A stretch of DNA of 64,000 nucleotides from Paenibacillus sp. FSL H7-0331 (GTDB lineage: Bacteria > Bacillota > Bacilli > Paenibacillales > NBRC-103111): positions 248,001 through 312,000 of the forward strand of contig NZ_MRTH01000003.1 of assembly GCF_001956045.1 (NCBI RefSeq), given 5' to 3'. Shown here piece after piece: positions 1 to 8,101 of the stretch. How positions within the stretch are numbered: the stretch's first letter is position 1; each line of letters begins with the position of its first letter. Made by a program: the position numbers and the translations under genes. The notes below the pieces were generated by a model, which saw nothing but the letters and a program-made list of their open reading frames with translations, did not search any database and was not told the origin of the DNA.

Positions 1-134
1 TGCTGTCCAAGTCGGCACCGACAGGGTTGGCGCTTGAGCTTGCTCATGACCTTGGTATTGCGGTAATCGGTTTTATTCGTGGACAGTCCTTTAACGTGTA
101 TACCCATTCGGAACGCTTGGAAATCGATAATTAA
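1..134 (+). CDS. fdhD: Formate dehydrogenase accessory sulfurtransferase FdhD, C-terminal part
   Basis: The window opens inside this gene; the frame starting at base 3 gives the last 43 residues, ending in IDN and a TAA. The tail matches the conserved FdhD C-terminus: LSKSAPTGLALELA followed by a GFIRG.. FNVYTH segment. FdhD transfers sulfur from a cysteine desulfurase to the molybdenum cofactor of formate dehydrogenases in the cytoplasm. The catalytic cysteine motif lies upstream of the window and cannot be checked. The next gene starts 200 bases later, so the two are probably separate units. Confidence 0.85.
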   Translation, partial: LSKSAPTGLALELAHDLGIAVIGFIRGQSFNVYTHSERLEIDN

Positions 135-336
135 ATTTCCTTTAGCGAAAAAAATGATGTGTTCGGTGTCAAGGTCAAGATATGTTGATTAATTGAAAAA
201 ATCGACAAGAAATGTCCTGAAACGATTATATATTTACTGTAAAATTAAACATAGGCGATGAGCTTTAATCGGATCCTGCATTCTCGGGGGTTCCTTCCGT
301 CTTCTTGTGATAAACATACCCTAAGGAGGTATTGTA

Positions 337-1104
337 ATGACCGCATTTGGTTGGTGCATGCAGATCGAGCATGCTGAGGAGCTTCAAAGATATGGTTATG
401 ATTATATTGAATGTTCGATTGCTCCCTTGTTGAGTCAGGATGATGAGGCTTTCAAGAAAGCGTTACCTTTGTATATCAATAGCCCACTTCCGGTCAAAGC
501 CTGGAATGTGTTATTTCCCGGAGATATTAAAGTCGTAGGTCCAGAAGCTAATGAAACCATTATCACGAATTATTTGGCCAGAGCCGTAGATACAATGTTT
601 CAAGCAGGATCGTCCATTTTTGTATTTGGAAGTGGAAGATCACGCAGCATTCCAGAGGGGTGGGAGCATGCGCGTGCGGAGGAGCAGTTATTAAGGCTGC
701 TAAGGATCATTGCAGAGCAGGTTAAGGGAACTAATCTTACGCTGGCAATCGAGCCTCTAAACACCAAGGAATCGAATGTGATCACGAGTGTAGCTGAAGG
801 TGTGCATTATGCCAAGCAAATTAATGATCCCGCTATTCGTGTATTGGCTGATTTTTATCATATGGATGAAGAATCTGAGCCATTGGAAACCATTGTCGCT
901 CATAAGGATTGGCTGTCCCATATTCATATTGCCGACACGGGACGTCTGTCTCCCGGAACAGGTCAATATCCGTATGAACGCTTTGTGGCGCAATTGAAGG
1001 CTGCAGGCTATAACGGCATGGTGTCGGCAGAATGTACGGTCAAGGATCGCGCCCAAGAGCTGCCGGCTTCCCTAAGCTTTATGAAAGAGCAGTGGTCGAA
1101 ATAA
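337..1104 (+). CDS. Sugar phosphate isomerase/epimerase, xylose-isomerase-like TIM barrel
   Basis: A 255-residue protein of the AP-endonuclease-2/xylose-isomerase-like TIM barrel superfamily. Visible barrel motifs are AIEPLN (about residues 138-143), ADFYHM (about 171-176), HIHIADTGR (about 195-203) and SAECT near the end. These carry the Glu, Asp, His and Glu ligands expected for a divalent metal. Members isomerise or epimerise keto sugars or inositol derivatives in the cytoplasm; the substrate cannot be read from the sequence. The start is fixed by AAGGAGGT eight bases ahead of the ATG. The gene stands alone, with a terminator directly after it. Confidence 0.85.
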   Translation: MTAFGWCMQIEHAEELQRYGYDYIECSIAPLLSQDDEAFKKALPLYINSPLPVKAWNVLFPGDIKVVGPEANETIITNYLARAVDTMFQAGSSIFVFGSGRSRSIPEGWEHARAEEQLLRLLRIIAEQVKGTNLTLAIEPLNTKESNVITSVAEGVHYAKQINDPAIRVLADFYHMDEESEPLETIVAHKDWLSHIHIADTGRLSPGTGQYPYERFVAQLKAAGYNGMVSAECTVKDRAQELPASLSFMKEQWSK

Positions 1105-1139
1105 ACGAATCCAAACTTCCATATAATAGCTACAAAAAA

Positions 1140-1173
1140 GAAGTCATCGTTGTGATCAACGGTGGCTTCTTTT
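1140..1173 (+). terminator. Rho-independent terminator after the sugar isomerase gene
   Basis: Arms GAAGTCATCGTTG and CAACGGTGGCTTC pair over 13 positions (one G-U type mismatch) around a four-base loop, followed by a run of T. It lies 36 bases after the isomerase stop and just beyond the stop of the convergent kinase gene. Confidence 0.85.
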
Positions 1174-1189
1174 TATATTCTTTTTGATT

Positions 1190-3952
1190 TTAGGATTTAC
1201 TTAACCAAACGCGCATAACAGAAAATAATTGCTCTAAATTGATCGGTTTACTAATATAATCGGAGGCGCCAGCTTCCAGACATTTTTCACGATCATATTT
1301 CATCGCTTTGGCTGTGAGCGCAATAATAGGCATCTCATTCAGCTGCTCATCCCGACGAATATGTCTCATCGTCTGGTACCCATCCATCTCCGGCATCATA
1401 ATGTCCATCAAGACAATGTCAATCTCCTTATGGAGATCCAGCATATCCAGACACTGCCTTCCATTATGAGCCGTGAATACACGCATACCCTGCATTTCGA
1501 GGGCCTTGGTCAAAGCGAATATATTTCTGACGTCATCGTCCACGACCAGTACCTGCTTACCGCCAAAAATCGATTGATGGATCACGGCAGGCTTGGTCTC
1601 AGGAATGATCAGGTTATCGATAGCCGGGGCTTCAGAAGGAGCCTCAGACAGCTCCAAGGCGCTAACGGCAGTAGCCGAGGATTCAGCATACATCGTAACC
1701 ATCTCCATCGATGAAGGATTGTGAAGGCAAGGTATATAGAGTGTAAATGTACTTCCTTTACCTTCTTCACTTTCCAAAGCGATACGGCCACCAAGTAAAT
1801 TTGCAAATTCACGGGATATCGACAAGCCGAGTCCGGTTCCCCCATATTTGCGTTCTGTTTTCCCGTCAACCTGCTGGAACGCTTCAAAAATCAGCATACG
1901 TTTGTTAACAGGAATACCGATGCCTGTATCCGATACCGAAAAGGCAATGACATTGGCTCTGCTTGCATCCGGCAGCGCAATATTGGCTTCAAGCGGATCT
2001 GCCTTTCGAATGGACAAAGTGACAGCTCCACTTTCGGTAAATTTGAAGGCATTTGATAACAAATTTTTCAGTATTTGCTGCAGCCGCTGTTCATCCGAGA
2101 AAATCAAAGAAGGAAGTCCAGGATGTTGAATAATACGGAATTGCAGGTTGCGCTGCTTGGCAATTGGTGTGAAATTGCGCTCCATAACATCAGGAAGCTC
2201 TGTCAGATTGACAGCTGCAATCTCGATCTCGAGCTTTCCAGCCTCAACCTTGGATAGATCAAGAATATCATTAATCAATGACAAGAGATCATTCCCGGAG
2301 GAATTAATAATTCTTGCATATTCCTGTTCATCGGCATTTAGCGTACCATTTGCATTTTCAACTAAAAATTGGGACAAAATAAGCAGACTGTTGAGCGGTG
2401 TACGCAGTTCATGAGACATATTAGCCAAAAATTCCGATTTATATTGAGAGCTTTGCTGCAACTGCTCGGCATACAGCTCGAGTTCTTTCCTGGCCTGCTC
2501 CACCTCAAACGATTTTTGTTCGGCAAACAGGTTCTGTTCTTCCAGATGCTCATTCGTGGAACGCAGTTCCTCTGTTTGCACCTGTAATTCTTCTGCTTGT
2601 GTCTGCAGCTCTTCCGTCTGTGCCTGTAACTCCTCGGCCATGGTCTGAGACTCACTGTATAAATTTTCGATTTCCGTACGACTGGCCGCATTGTGCAGTG
2701 TGACTCCAAAAGGCTCGGCAATTTGTTCAAGAAGCTCTCGTTGAAGCTTGGTAAATTCGTTCAAGCTGGCCAGTTCCATGACAGCAAGCACATTTTTTTC
2801 GAAAATAATGGGTGCCACTATAATTTGTTTAGGTGCTGTATGGCCCAAGCCTGACGTGACTTTAATATAATCGTCCGGTAATTGATTCAATATCAGAATT
2901 CGATTTTCCGATGCGCTTTGACCAACTAGACCTTCACCCATTCGGAAGCTTTCCACACCTACACCATCTGCTTGCCCAGCATAAGAGGCGAATCGGATCA
3001 ACAGATCTTTTTTATCCGCGATCTTACGTAAATACAAGACTCCATAGTGGGCTTCGACTAAACCGGCGATTCTATTGATGAAGGATTGAGTTAGCAATTT
3101 CATTTCGGTCACACCTTGAAAAGTTGTTGCCATGTCCGTAATTTGGGTGTTGATCCAATTTTGTTCTTCAAGCTTGGACAACAGTTCGTTCGTAATCTCA
3201 GCGAGATCGCCAACCTCATCCTTTGTTTTCACTTCAACCCGCATGGATAAGTCACCCTTGGAGGTCGCAATATGTTTGATCGAGCCTGTGACTTGCTTGA
3301 TCGTATTAACGATGGAACTGGATGTGATTAGAGCGATTAGCACAGCGATAGCGGATACTACAATCCATATGGTGTTTAATATCGAAAGAAGTACTTCATT
3401 ATCACGGATGAGTTGTTGACTCCGCGCCTCGGTAAAGGAGAGCTCAGTGCTTCGAAAGGCTGCAAGCTGGGAGCGCAGCTGATCCGTATATTTTTTACCG
3501 ATATCTAATTTGTAAAATTCAATGATTCCCGAGTTATTATTATCCTTTTTCATCGATAATACAGGATCTCCCGCTTCAGCGATCCAAAGCTCAATGTTGG
3601 TTTTTATCTTTTCCAGATTTTGCACCTGTCTGGGATTATCCATAATCAACTGACGAAGCTTATTATAGTTTTCTTTCCAACTGCTATACCCATTATTATA
3701 AGGGATCAAATACTTGGCATCTCCGGTTATGACATAACCGCGCTGGCTATCTTCCATATCCAGTAAGTTTTTTTCAATATCATTGCTAAGATTATGAACC
3801 TGAAAATCGTGTCCCGTGATATATTCTCTATCTACTTTCATCGACATAACACGATCATTAATTAAAATTATGGATATGCTAAGGCCAATAAGTACGATAA
3901 GATAGCCCAGTATAATTTTTGTTCTTAAATTGAATCTTACTTTGCTGAACAA
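1190..3952 (-). CDS. Hybrid sensor histidine kinase (CHASE3-HAMP-GAF-HisKA-HATPase-REC)
   Basis: About 920 residues. Order: a membrane helix near residues 13-33, an extracellular CHASE3-like domain, a second helix near 190-211, HAMP, a GAF-like domain, a glutamine-rich coiled coil (repeated AEELQ.QTEEL heptads), HisKA with SHELRTP (phosphorylated His514), HATPase_c with DTGIGIP and GGTGLGLSI, and a C-terminal receiver with LMDIMMP (phospho-acceptor Asp850). It senses an unknown signal and autophosphorylates, then relays to its own receiver. I prefer the TTG start at 3952, which has AGGGGAGG nine bases upstream; an in-frame ATG at 3997 lacks a ribosome site. No response regulator or HPt gene is adjacent, so its partner is elsewhere. 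Confidence 0.9.
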   Translation of the reverse strand: MFSKVRFNLRTKIILGYLIVLIGLSISIILINDRVMSMKVDREYITGHDFQVHNLSNDIEKNLLDMEDSQRGYVITGDAKYLIPYNNGYSSWKENYNKLRQLIMDNPRQVQNLEKIKTNIELWIAEAGDPVLSMKKDNNNSGIIEFYKLDIGKKYTDQLRSQLAAFRSTELSFTEARSQQLIRDNEVLLSILNTIWIVVSAIAVLIALITSSSIVNTIKQVTGSIKHIATSKGDLSMRVEVKTKDEVGDLAEITNELLSKLEEQNWINTQITDMATTFQGVTEMKLLTQSFINRIAGLVEAHYGVLYLRKIADKKDLLIRFASYAGQADGVGVESFRMGEGLVGQSASENRILILNQLPDDYIKVTSGLGHTAPKQIIVAPIIFEKNVLAVMELASLNEFTKLQRELLEQIAEPFGVTLHNAASRTEIENLYSESQTMAEELQAQTEELQTQAEELQVQTEELRSTNEHLEEQNLFAEQKSFEVEQARKELELYAEQLQQSSQYKSEFLANMSHELRTPLNSLLILSQFLVENANGTLNADEQEYARIINSSGNDLLSLINDILDLSKVEAGKLEIEIAAVNLTELPDVMERNFTPIAKQRNLQFRIIQHPGLPSLIFSDEQRLQQILKNLLSNAFKFTESGAVTLSIRKADPLEANIALPDASRANVIAFSVSDTGIGIPVNKRMLIFEAFQQVDGKTERKYGGTGLGLSISREFANLLGGRIALESEEGKGSTFTLYIPCLHNPSSMEMVTMYAESSATAVSALELSEAPSEAPAIDNLIIPETKPAVIHQSIFGGKQVLVVDDDVRNIFALTKALEMQGMRVFTAHNGRQCLDMLDLHKEIDIVLMDIMMPEMDGYQTMRHIRRDEQLNEMPIIALTAKAMKYDREKCLEAGASDYISKPINLEQLFSVMRVWLSKS

Positions 3953-4095
3953 ACTGTAAATACCTCCCCTTGAAGCCTGCATCGAACTGAACAACATATT
4001 TAAACCGTTTAATAGTTAGAATTTCAAGCTTAACTCTATCATAAAAGCGATGGGTATAAAAGCTGAATTTCAAAGTTTCCAATGGCAGGATATAA

Positions 4096-4314
4096 TCAAA
4101 TACTCCGATATAATAAGTAAATGGAACCATCTCTGCTGTCCAGGGAATGGTTCCATTTATGTTTGCGCTGTAACTTTTCTTTATGTTCTCTCAGAGTTGG
4201 TGTTATACGTGCTGCAGGGTCAAGTCCATTCCAGCTTAAGCGATTAAGCTCGGGATTGTATTTCCCTTCGCGTGCCTGCTTTTGACGAATTTTTTTGGCT
4301 TTACTAAGTGCCAT
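4096..4314 (-). CDS. Small basic conserved protein of unknown function
   Basis: 72 residues, strongly basic at the N-terminus (MALSKAKKIRQKQAREGK), then NPELNRLSWNG and a PTLREHKEKLQRKHK segment. This layout resembles a family of small hypothetical proteins common in Bacillus and Paenibacillus; I know no assigned function. An excellent ribosome site, AAGGAGGTG, lies six bases before the ATG, so it is very likely expressed. The last 20 codons overlap a perfect 12-bp inverted repeat (4119-4158), so the C-terminus may not be the ancestral one. Confidence 0.7.
   Translation of the reverse strand: MALSKAKKIRQKQAREGKYNPELNRLSWNGLDPAARITPTLREHKEKLQRKHKWNHSLDSRDGSIYLLYRSI
4119..4158. repeat. Perfect 12-bp inverted repeat in the 3' end of the small basic gene
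   Basis: Arms AAATGGAACCAT (4119-4130) and ATGGTTCCATTT (4147-4158) flank a 16-base loop. On the reverse strand it is followed by only a few T, so as a terminator it would be weak. It sits inside the reading frame of the gene ending at 4096. Confidence 0.7.
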
Positions 4315-4494
4315 TATGGCACCTCCTTCATTAAGAATGATTCTTCTACTAGTATACTAAATTTGAAGATATTTTGTAACGAAAGAGTTTGACATTTTTG
4401 CAACGTTACGGTGAATCGGTTGTGTTCGACAATTCGTTTTGGTAATCTAATGAAAGATTGCTGCAAACAATAGACCCATTCGGGAGTGAGTACG

Positions 4495-4776
4495 TTGTCC
4501 TACGATTTTTACTATTGGCTGATTATGGGTATCGGATTTATTATTCCAAATTTGGCAGGGGTGGGGCTGATGTGGAAGACACAGAAGCTGCTCATGTCTT
4601 CAGTGGTTTCACTAGCTATCAATTTGATTATATTCGCAGCAGCTAGTTTATGGTGGGCTTCTTTATTTGTCGGATTTCCACGTACTTTTGGATTGGCAGG
4701 CTATGGTATTGCATTTGTGAACATTGAAGTGCTGCTGCTGTTCACTTTGATTATTATGAGAAAGAAAAGTACTTGA
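4495..4776 (+). CDS. Small membrane protein of unknown function
   Basis: About 93 residues with three predicted hydrophobic helices (roughly residues 6-25, 35-58, 66-88) and a short basic tail (MRKKST). I do not recognise the family. TTG at 4495 is preferred as the start because GGGAG lies eight bases upstream; GTG at 4486 would overlap that site. It is convergent with azoR and shares a bidirectional terminator with it. Confidence 0.6.
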   Translation: MSYDFYYWLIMGIGFIIPNLAGVGLMWKTQKLLMSSVVSLAINLIIFAAASLWWASLFVGFPRTFGLAGYGIAFVNIEVLLLFTLIIMRKKST

Positions 4777-4805
4777 GTCGTCTTTGCATCTGTTAAAAGT
4801 ATACG

Positions 4806-4849
4806 AAAAACTCCCACATCCCTAACTATATAGGTGTGTGGGAGTTTTT
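4806..4849. terminator. Bidirectional terminator between the small membrane protein gene and azoR
   Basis: Arms AAAAACTCCCACATCC and GGTGTGTGGGAGTTTTT form a long stem with A on one side and T on the other, so it can work in both directions. It lies in the convergent intergenic gap. Confidence 0.85.
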
Positions 4850-4882
4850 AGGTTCATGATATGTTGATTCTTCGTTAAGCTC

Positions 4883-5509
4883 TTAGAAAGAAGCGGCAGC
4901 AGCTTTAGCTTTTTCCAGACCTTCTTCAATAATGGCTTGACCACGATCCGGGAACTGGTTATGTCCTTCGACAACAACAGTAGTAGGATTTTGAACTCCG
5001 AAGAAATTAAAGATCGTTTTAACATAGTTCAGGGACATTTCGATTGCAGCGGCAGGACCTTCGCTGTAAACTCCGCCACGTGCGTTCAGCAATGCAACTT
5101 TTTTGTCGCTAATCAAGCCTTTAGGGCCTTCAGCTGTGTAGGCAAATGTTTTGCCTGCTTGTGCAACATACGTCAAATACGTCAATAATTGTGCAGGAAC
5201 CGTGAAGTTCCATAGTGGGAAAGCAACAACGATTTTGTCAGCTGCAAGGAACTGCTCCAAATATTTATTAACATTGTCGGCTTTTTCCTGCTCGGTTCCT
5301 GTTAATTCGTAACCCTTGCCAAGCTTGAAGAGGCCAGTCAATGTATCTACATCGTAGTATGGCAATGTTTCATTAAAAAGATCCAGTTCTTCAATATCGT
5401 CATTGGGGTTAGCTGCTTTGTAGCTTTCCAAAAATGCATAATATAATTTGACGCTTACTGCTTGATCAACCGGACGTCCATTAGCTTTAATAAATAATAC
5501 TTTTGACAT
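4883..5509 (-). CDS. azoR: FMN-dependent NADH-azoreductase / quinone reductase
   Basis: 208 residues, the usual AzoR length, with a flavodoxin-like fold. Visible: the N-terminal KVLFIKANGRP phosphate-binding strand-loop, FPLWNFTVPAQLLTYL around the flavin, and LNARGGVYSEG. The enzyme reduces azo bonds and quinones by two-electron transfer from NADH in the cytoplasm and protects against quinone stress. The ribosome site AGGAGG lies nine bases before the ATG. A consensus promoter with two direct repeats is immediately upstream, suggesting induction by electrophiles or quinones. Assignment rests on overall similarity to Bacillus AzoR1/AzoR2. Confidence 0.92.
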   Translation of the reverse strand: MSKVLFIKANGRPVDQAVSVKLYYAFLESYKAANPNDDIEELDLFNETLPYYDVDTLTGLFKLGKGYELTGTEQEKADNVNKYLEQFLAADKIVVAFPLWNFTVPAQLLTYLTYVAQAGKTFAYTAEGPKGLISDKKVALLNARGGVYSEGPAAAIEMSLNYVKTIFNFFGVQNPTTVVVEGHNQFPDRGQAIIEEGLEKAKAAAASF

Positions 5510-5530
5510 AAGTATGATGCCTCCTGAAAT

Positions 5531-5584
5531 TAAATTAACTTACTTTACTTTAGTATGATATTAAATTAGCTTACGTTTGTCAAG
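5531..5584 (-). promoter_or_regulatory. Sigma-A promoter of azoR overlapped by two 14-bp direct repeats
   Basis: On the reverse strand TTGACA (5584-5579), a 17-base spacer and TATCAT (5561-5556) form a near-consensus promoter. The repeats, written on the + strand, are TTAAATTAACTTAC (5531-5544) and TTAAATTAGCTTAC (5562-5575). They differ at one base and are 31 bp apart, about three helical turns; one lies in the spacer and one downstream of -10. This is a good operator candidate for a MarR or HxlR (YodB-like) repressor. Confidence 0.75.
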
Positions 5585-5638
5585 TGACTAATAATTAATA
5601 ATTTGCGAAGGATTTTTGAAATAATCATTGGAAACAAT

Positions 5639-5662
5639 AAAAAAAGCTCCTGATCGGAGCCT
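5639..5662 (-). terminator. Second terminator after the small membrane protein gene
   Basis: On the reverse strand GGCTCC, a GATC loop and GGAGC followed by six T. It lies about 50 bases beyond the first terminator at 5711-5750. Confidence 0.7.
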
Positions 5663-5710
5663 ATTCGTCGAAGATACATCCGTGGTTTACATGTAGCTTT
5701 TCTTATCTCT

Positions 5711-5750
5711 AAAAAAAGAGCTGATCGGATTACTCCGAAGCTCCTTTTTT
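5711..5750 (-). terminator. Terminator overlapping the stop codon of the 93-residue membrane protein gene
   Basis: Reverse-strand arms AAAAAAGGAGCT and AGCTCTTTTTTT with an inner TCGGA/TCCGA stem. The TAA stop of the gene (5732-5730) sits in the hairpin loop, so coding and termination signals overlap completely. Confidence 0.8.
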
Positions 5751-6011
5751 GGTCAGGTAAGACTTGAATTTTCTTTCGCGGGCCTCCCAGCGAAGCACGG
5801 ATATAAAAAATCCGATTGAAGCAAACACGATTAGCCGAATGTATAACCAGGACATTTGAAAGGTATGCTGTGTCAGCCATTCCATTCCTGTAATTATGGC
5901 AGTTACTGCGATTCCCCAGGTTAATATACCAAAATACATGACATACTTGCCTTTGCCCATGGTTCTTCTTTTGCGCCACTGAGTGGCTTGTTGTTCGTTC
6001 ATTTCGTTCAT
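5730..6011 (-). CDS. Small two-helix membrane protein of unknown function
   Basis: 93 residues from the ATG at 6011, chosen because AGGAGGAG lies seven bases upstream; a longer frame starting at 6044 has no such site. A charged N-terminus (RKRRTMGKGK) precedes two hydrophobic helices (about residues 23-45 and 55-77), and the tail is basic. I do not recognise the family. It is followed by two terminators and sits between azoR and thiO without a clear functional link. Confidence 0.6.
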   Translation of the reverse strand: MNEMNEQQATQWRKRRTMGKGKYVMYFGILTWGIAVTAIITGMEWLTQHTFQMSWLYIRLIVFASIGFFISVLRWEARERKFKSYLTKKGASE

Positions 6012-6125
6012 AAAGCTGCTCCTCCTGAGTCGGTCTCGATCCATTCATTTCGTTACTTGGAGTTATTCGCTATTGAGCGCTCGAAGTCCTCCTGCATGTA
6101 AGTTGTTCACAGAGGTTGGTCTGCG

Positions 6126-7235
6126 TTAGACAGCTCTCGCGCGGTCGGGTGAGAATGGGGTCAGATCGATTGTGGTTTGCTCTCCCAGAATCAGTTGTTT
6201 AATTAGCTTGCCTGTAGCAGGGGCTAATAAGATCCCATTGCGGTAGTGTCCCATTGCAACCGTTAAGCCAGGAGCTTGAGTAGATGTTCCCATAAACGGC
6301 AGTCCATCTCTTGTACCCGGACGCAGACCTGCCCAGGTGCTGACAAGCTCAGCTTGTTCTAACGACGGCAGCAGCTTGACGGCTTTGCCGAATAAATCAC
6401 TTACCACATTCACATGACAGCGTTTGTTAAAGCCTGCTTCTTCTTGGGTAGCTCCAATAATCATGCTTCCATCGAGCTTCGGTACGATATAACAGCCTTG
6501 TGTAAATACGGTGCCTTGTAGGACAGGCGCTTCGGTTCTCACCGATATACACTGCCCTTTAACTGGAAATATCGGAAGCTCCAGGCCAAGTGGATCAGTT
6601 AGAGATGATCCCCAGGCTCCCGCGCATATAATGACATGATCGGCGTATAAGGAGCCCTCGGCTGTTCGCACACCTTCGATGCGACCCTGACGTTCTATCA
6701 GCCCAAGTACAGGTGTCCATTCACGAATTTCGCAGCCAAGCTTGTGAAGGCCTGCTTGCAGCGCTTTGGCGAGCTGTACGGGATGAATTTGATGGTCCTG
6801 AGCAAAGCGAAGGCCACCCAGAATGTGTGGGGAAATACCTGGTTCCATAGCAAGCATCTCCGATGTGCTTAACCACTCGGCATTCTGAATCCATGGGAGG
6901 CGGCTTTTCAATTCCTGCTCGTCGTCGGTGTGAAGTGCGGCACGCAAAATTCCTTGAGCTATGTACTGTGGCGAAATCGCGCTGATTTGATGAATTTCCT
7001 CGCTCCAATCACGATATAATTGTTGGCTCAGACGGCACAGCTCGTAGAAGGCACCAGGATGATGTGTCTCTACCTGTGCTCCCAGCATGCCTGCGGCAGC
7101 TGTTGAGGCTTCCTGATTCAATGCCCCTTTATCCACTAGGGTACAGCGTATTCCGCTGCGGGCAAGCTCCCATGCTATCGTGCAACCTATAATACCGCCG
7201 CCGATAATGATTGCGGATGTAGACCTGGTGTTCAA
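6126..7235 (-). CDS. thiO: Glycine oxidase ThiO
   Basis: 369 residues from the TTG at 7235, exactly the size of Bacillus subtilis ThiO. The N-terminus has the FAD-binding motif IIIGGGIIGCTIAWELARSG, then EASTAAAGMLGAQVE, and near the end GLRPGTRDGLPFMG and GHYRNGILLAP typical of the D-amino-acid-oxidase/glycine-oxidase group. It oxidises glycine to iminoacetate for assembly of the thiamine thiazole ring. The ribosome site AAGGAGAGG is six bases before TTG and lies inside the end of tenI, whose stop is two bases upstream, so the genes are translationally linked. thiS and thiG, its usual partners, are not in the window. Confidence 0.92.
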   Translation of the reverse strand: MNTRSTSAIIIGGGIIGCTIAWELARSGIRCTLVDKGALNQEASTAAAGMLGAQVETHHPGAFYELCRLSQQLYRDWSEEIHQISAISPQYIAQGILRAALHTDDEQELKSRLPWIQNAEWLSTSEMLAMEPGISPHILGGLRFAQDHQIHPVQLAKALQAGLHKLGCEIREWTPVLGLIERQGRIEGVRTAEGSLYADHVIICAGAWGSSLTDPLGLELPIFPVKGQCISVRTEAPVLQGTVFTQGCYIVPKLDGSMIIGATQEEAGFNKRCHVNVVSDLFGKAVKLLPSLEQAELVSTWAGLRPGTRDGLPFMGTSTQAPGLTVAMGHYRNGILLAPATGKLIKQLILGEQTTIDLTPFSPDRARAV

Positions 7236-7237
7236 TA

Positions 7238-7870
7238 TTAACCTCTCCTTGGGCTGTATTGGGAAACATTCAATGCTTCTCGATAACGGATGATTTGTTG
7301 AGCGGGCTCGGGATGCAGCAGGATGGATGACAGCAGGGCAATACCACTGCATCCTGTCGACAGCACTTCCTCAACTCGGGACACCTCAATGCCGCCAATT
7401 GCAATAACAGGGATCGGACTAGCAGCAACAACAGCAGCCAGGGTGGCAACACCACGGGGTGCGAGTCCGGCCTTGGAGTTCGATTCATAGACATGGCCAT
7501 AGAACACATAGTCGGCTCCATGCTTGGCTGCGTGTACCGCCTCCTCGGCTGAATGGACAGAGCAGCCTATACGGACGGCCGCGGGCATAATCTGGCGGCT
7601 TTGCTGAATGGTCAGACTATTATATCCAAGCTGGACGCCAGGGGCTTGTACGGCGAGAGCCGCATCCAGCCGATCATTGATATAAATGGCAGATTGGGCG
7701 AATAACGGCTTAAGAGTTGTGTACCATACTGTCAGCTCGTGAGCGCTGCGTTGTTTTTCCCGTAAATGAAACATATCAATAAGCTCAGTCGGGCACCTGG
7801 AAGCAATGGCTGCTACTTCGTCAAGTTCCTGCTGAGCTGTAGTCAGGACATGAAGCTCATGCTTTCTTAT
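7238..7870 (-). CDS. tenI: Thiazole tautomerase TenI (ThiE-like fold)
   Basis: About 210 residues when read from the ATA at 7870. The protein begins HELHVLTT and continues with FHLREKQRSAHE, VQLGYNSLTI, GCSVHSAEEAVHAAKHGADYVFYGHVYESNSK, GLAPRGVATL and IPVIAIGGI. These are the thiamine-phosphate-synthase/TenI barrel motifs, and the His in GCSVHS fits TenI. TenI aromatises the thiazole carboxylate phosphate. A consensus promoter lies at 7936-7908 and AAAGGAAG lies eight bases before ATA, while no ATG or TTG fits. The frame stays open upstream to 8029, but that part would precede the promoter. Start assignment is inferential; function is firm. Confidence 0.8.
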   Translation of the reverse strand: MRKHELHVLTTAQQELDEVAAIASRCPTELIDMFHLREKQRSAHELTVWYTTLKPLFAQSAIYINDRLDAALAVQAPGVQLGYNSLTIQQSRQIMPAAVRIGCSVHSAEEAVHAAKHGADYVFYGHVYESNSKAGLAPRGVATLAAVVAASPIPVIAIGGIEVSRVEEVLSTGCSGIALLSSILLHPEPAQQIIRYREALNVSQYSPRRG

Positions 7871-7907
7871 GGGAAGCACTTCCTTTGGCGGCAATCGATT
7901 TAGGACC

Positions 7908-7936
7908 ATCATAACGCAGCCTATGCAGACCGTCAA
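7908..7936 (-). promoter_or_regulatory. Sigma-A promoter of tenI-thiO
   Basis: Reverse strand: TTGACG (7936-7931), a 17-base spacer, TATGAT (7913-7908). Transcription would begin near 7900, about 30 bases before the proposed ATA start. No TPP riboswitch fits in so short a leader. Confidence 0.7.
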
Positions 7937-7990
7937 AGCGTTTGAGAAAGTTGTCATAAAATGCTCAATAAGCTGCTGACTTGACGGTGG

Positions 7991-8070
7991 GAAAACAGAC
8001 CTATACACTTTATGATAAGAGTAAGACATGTTAACCTGTAATAGAAGTTATTGGTTGTGAAAACAGACCT
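7991..8070. repeat. Direct repeat GAAAACAGACCT in the tenI/thiD divergent region
   Basis: The 12-mer GAAAACAGACCT occurs at 7991-8002 and again at 8059-8070, 68 bp apart, between the divergent tenI and thiD units. It may be a regulator-binding repeat; no known consensus matches. Confidence 0.5.
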
Positions 8071-8101
8071 TATGAGCACGCACTAGAAGGAGAGAATAAA
8101 T

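Noticed and set aside
7871..8029. N-terminal extension of tenI to an ATG at 8029
   Set aside because: The extra 53 residues have no homology to TenI, contain the promoter and a DNA repeat, and the ATG has no good ribosome site.
8030..8101. Looked for a TPP riboswitch ahead of thiD and tenI
   Set aside because: No thi-box (CTGAGA and ACCTGA-type elements) or room for the fold is present.
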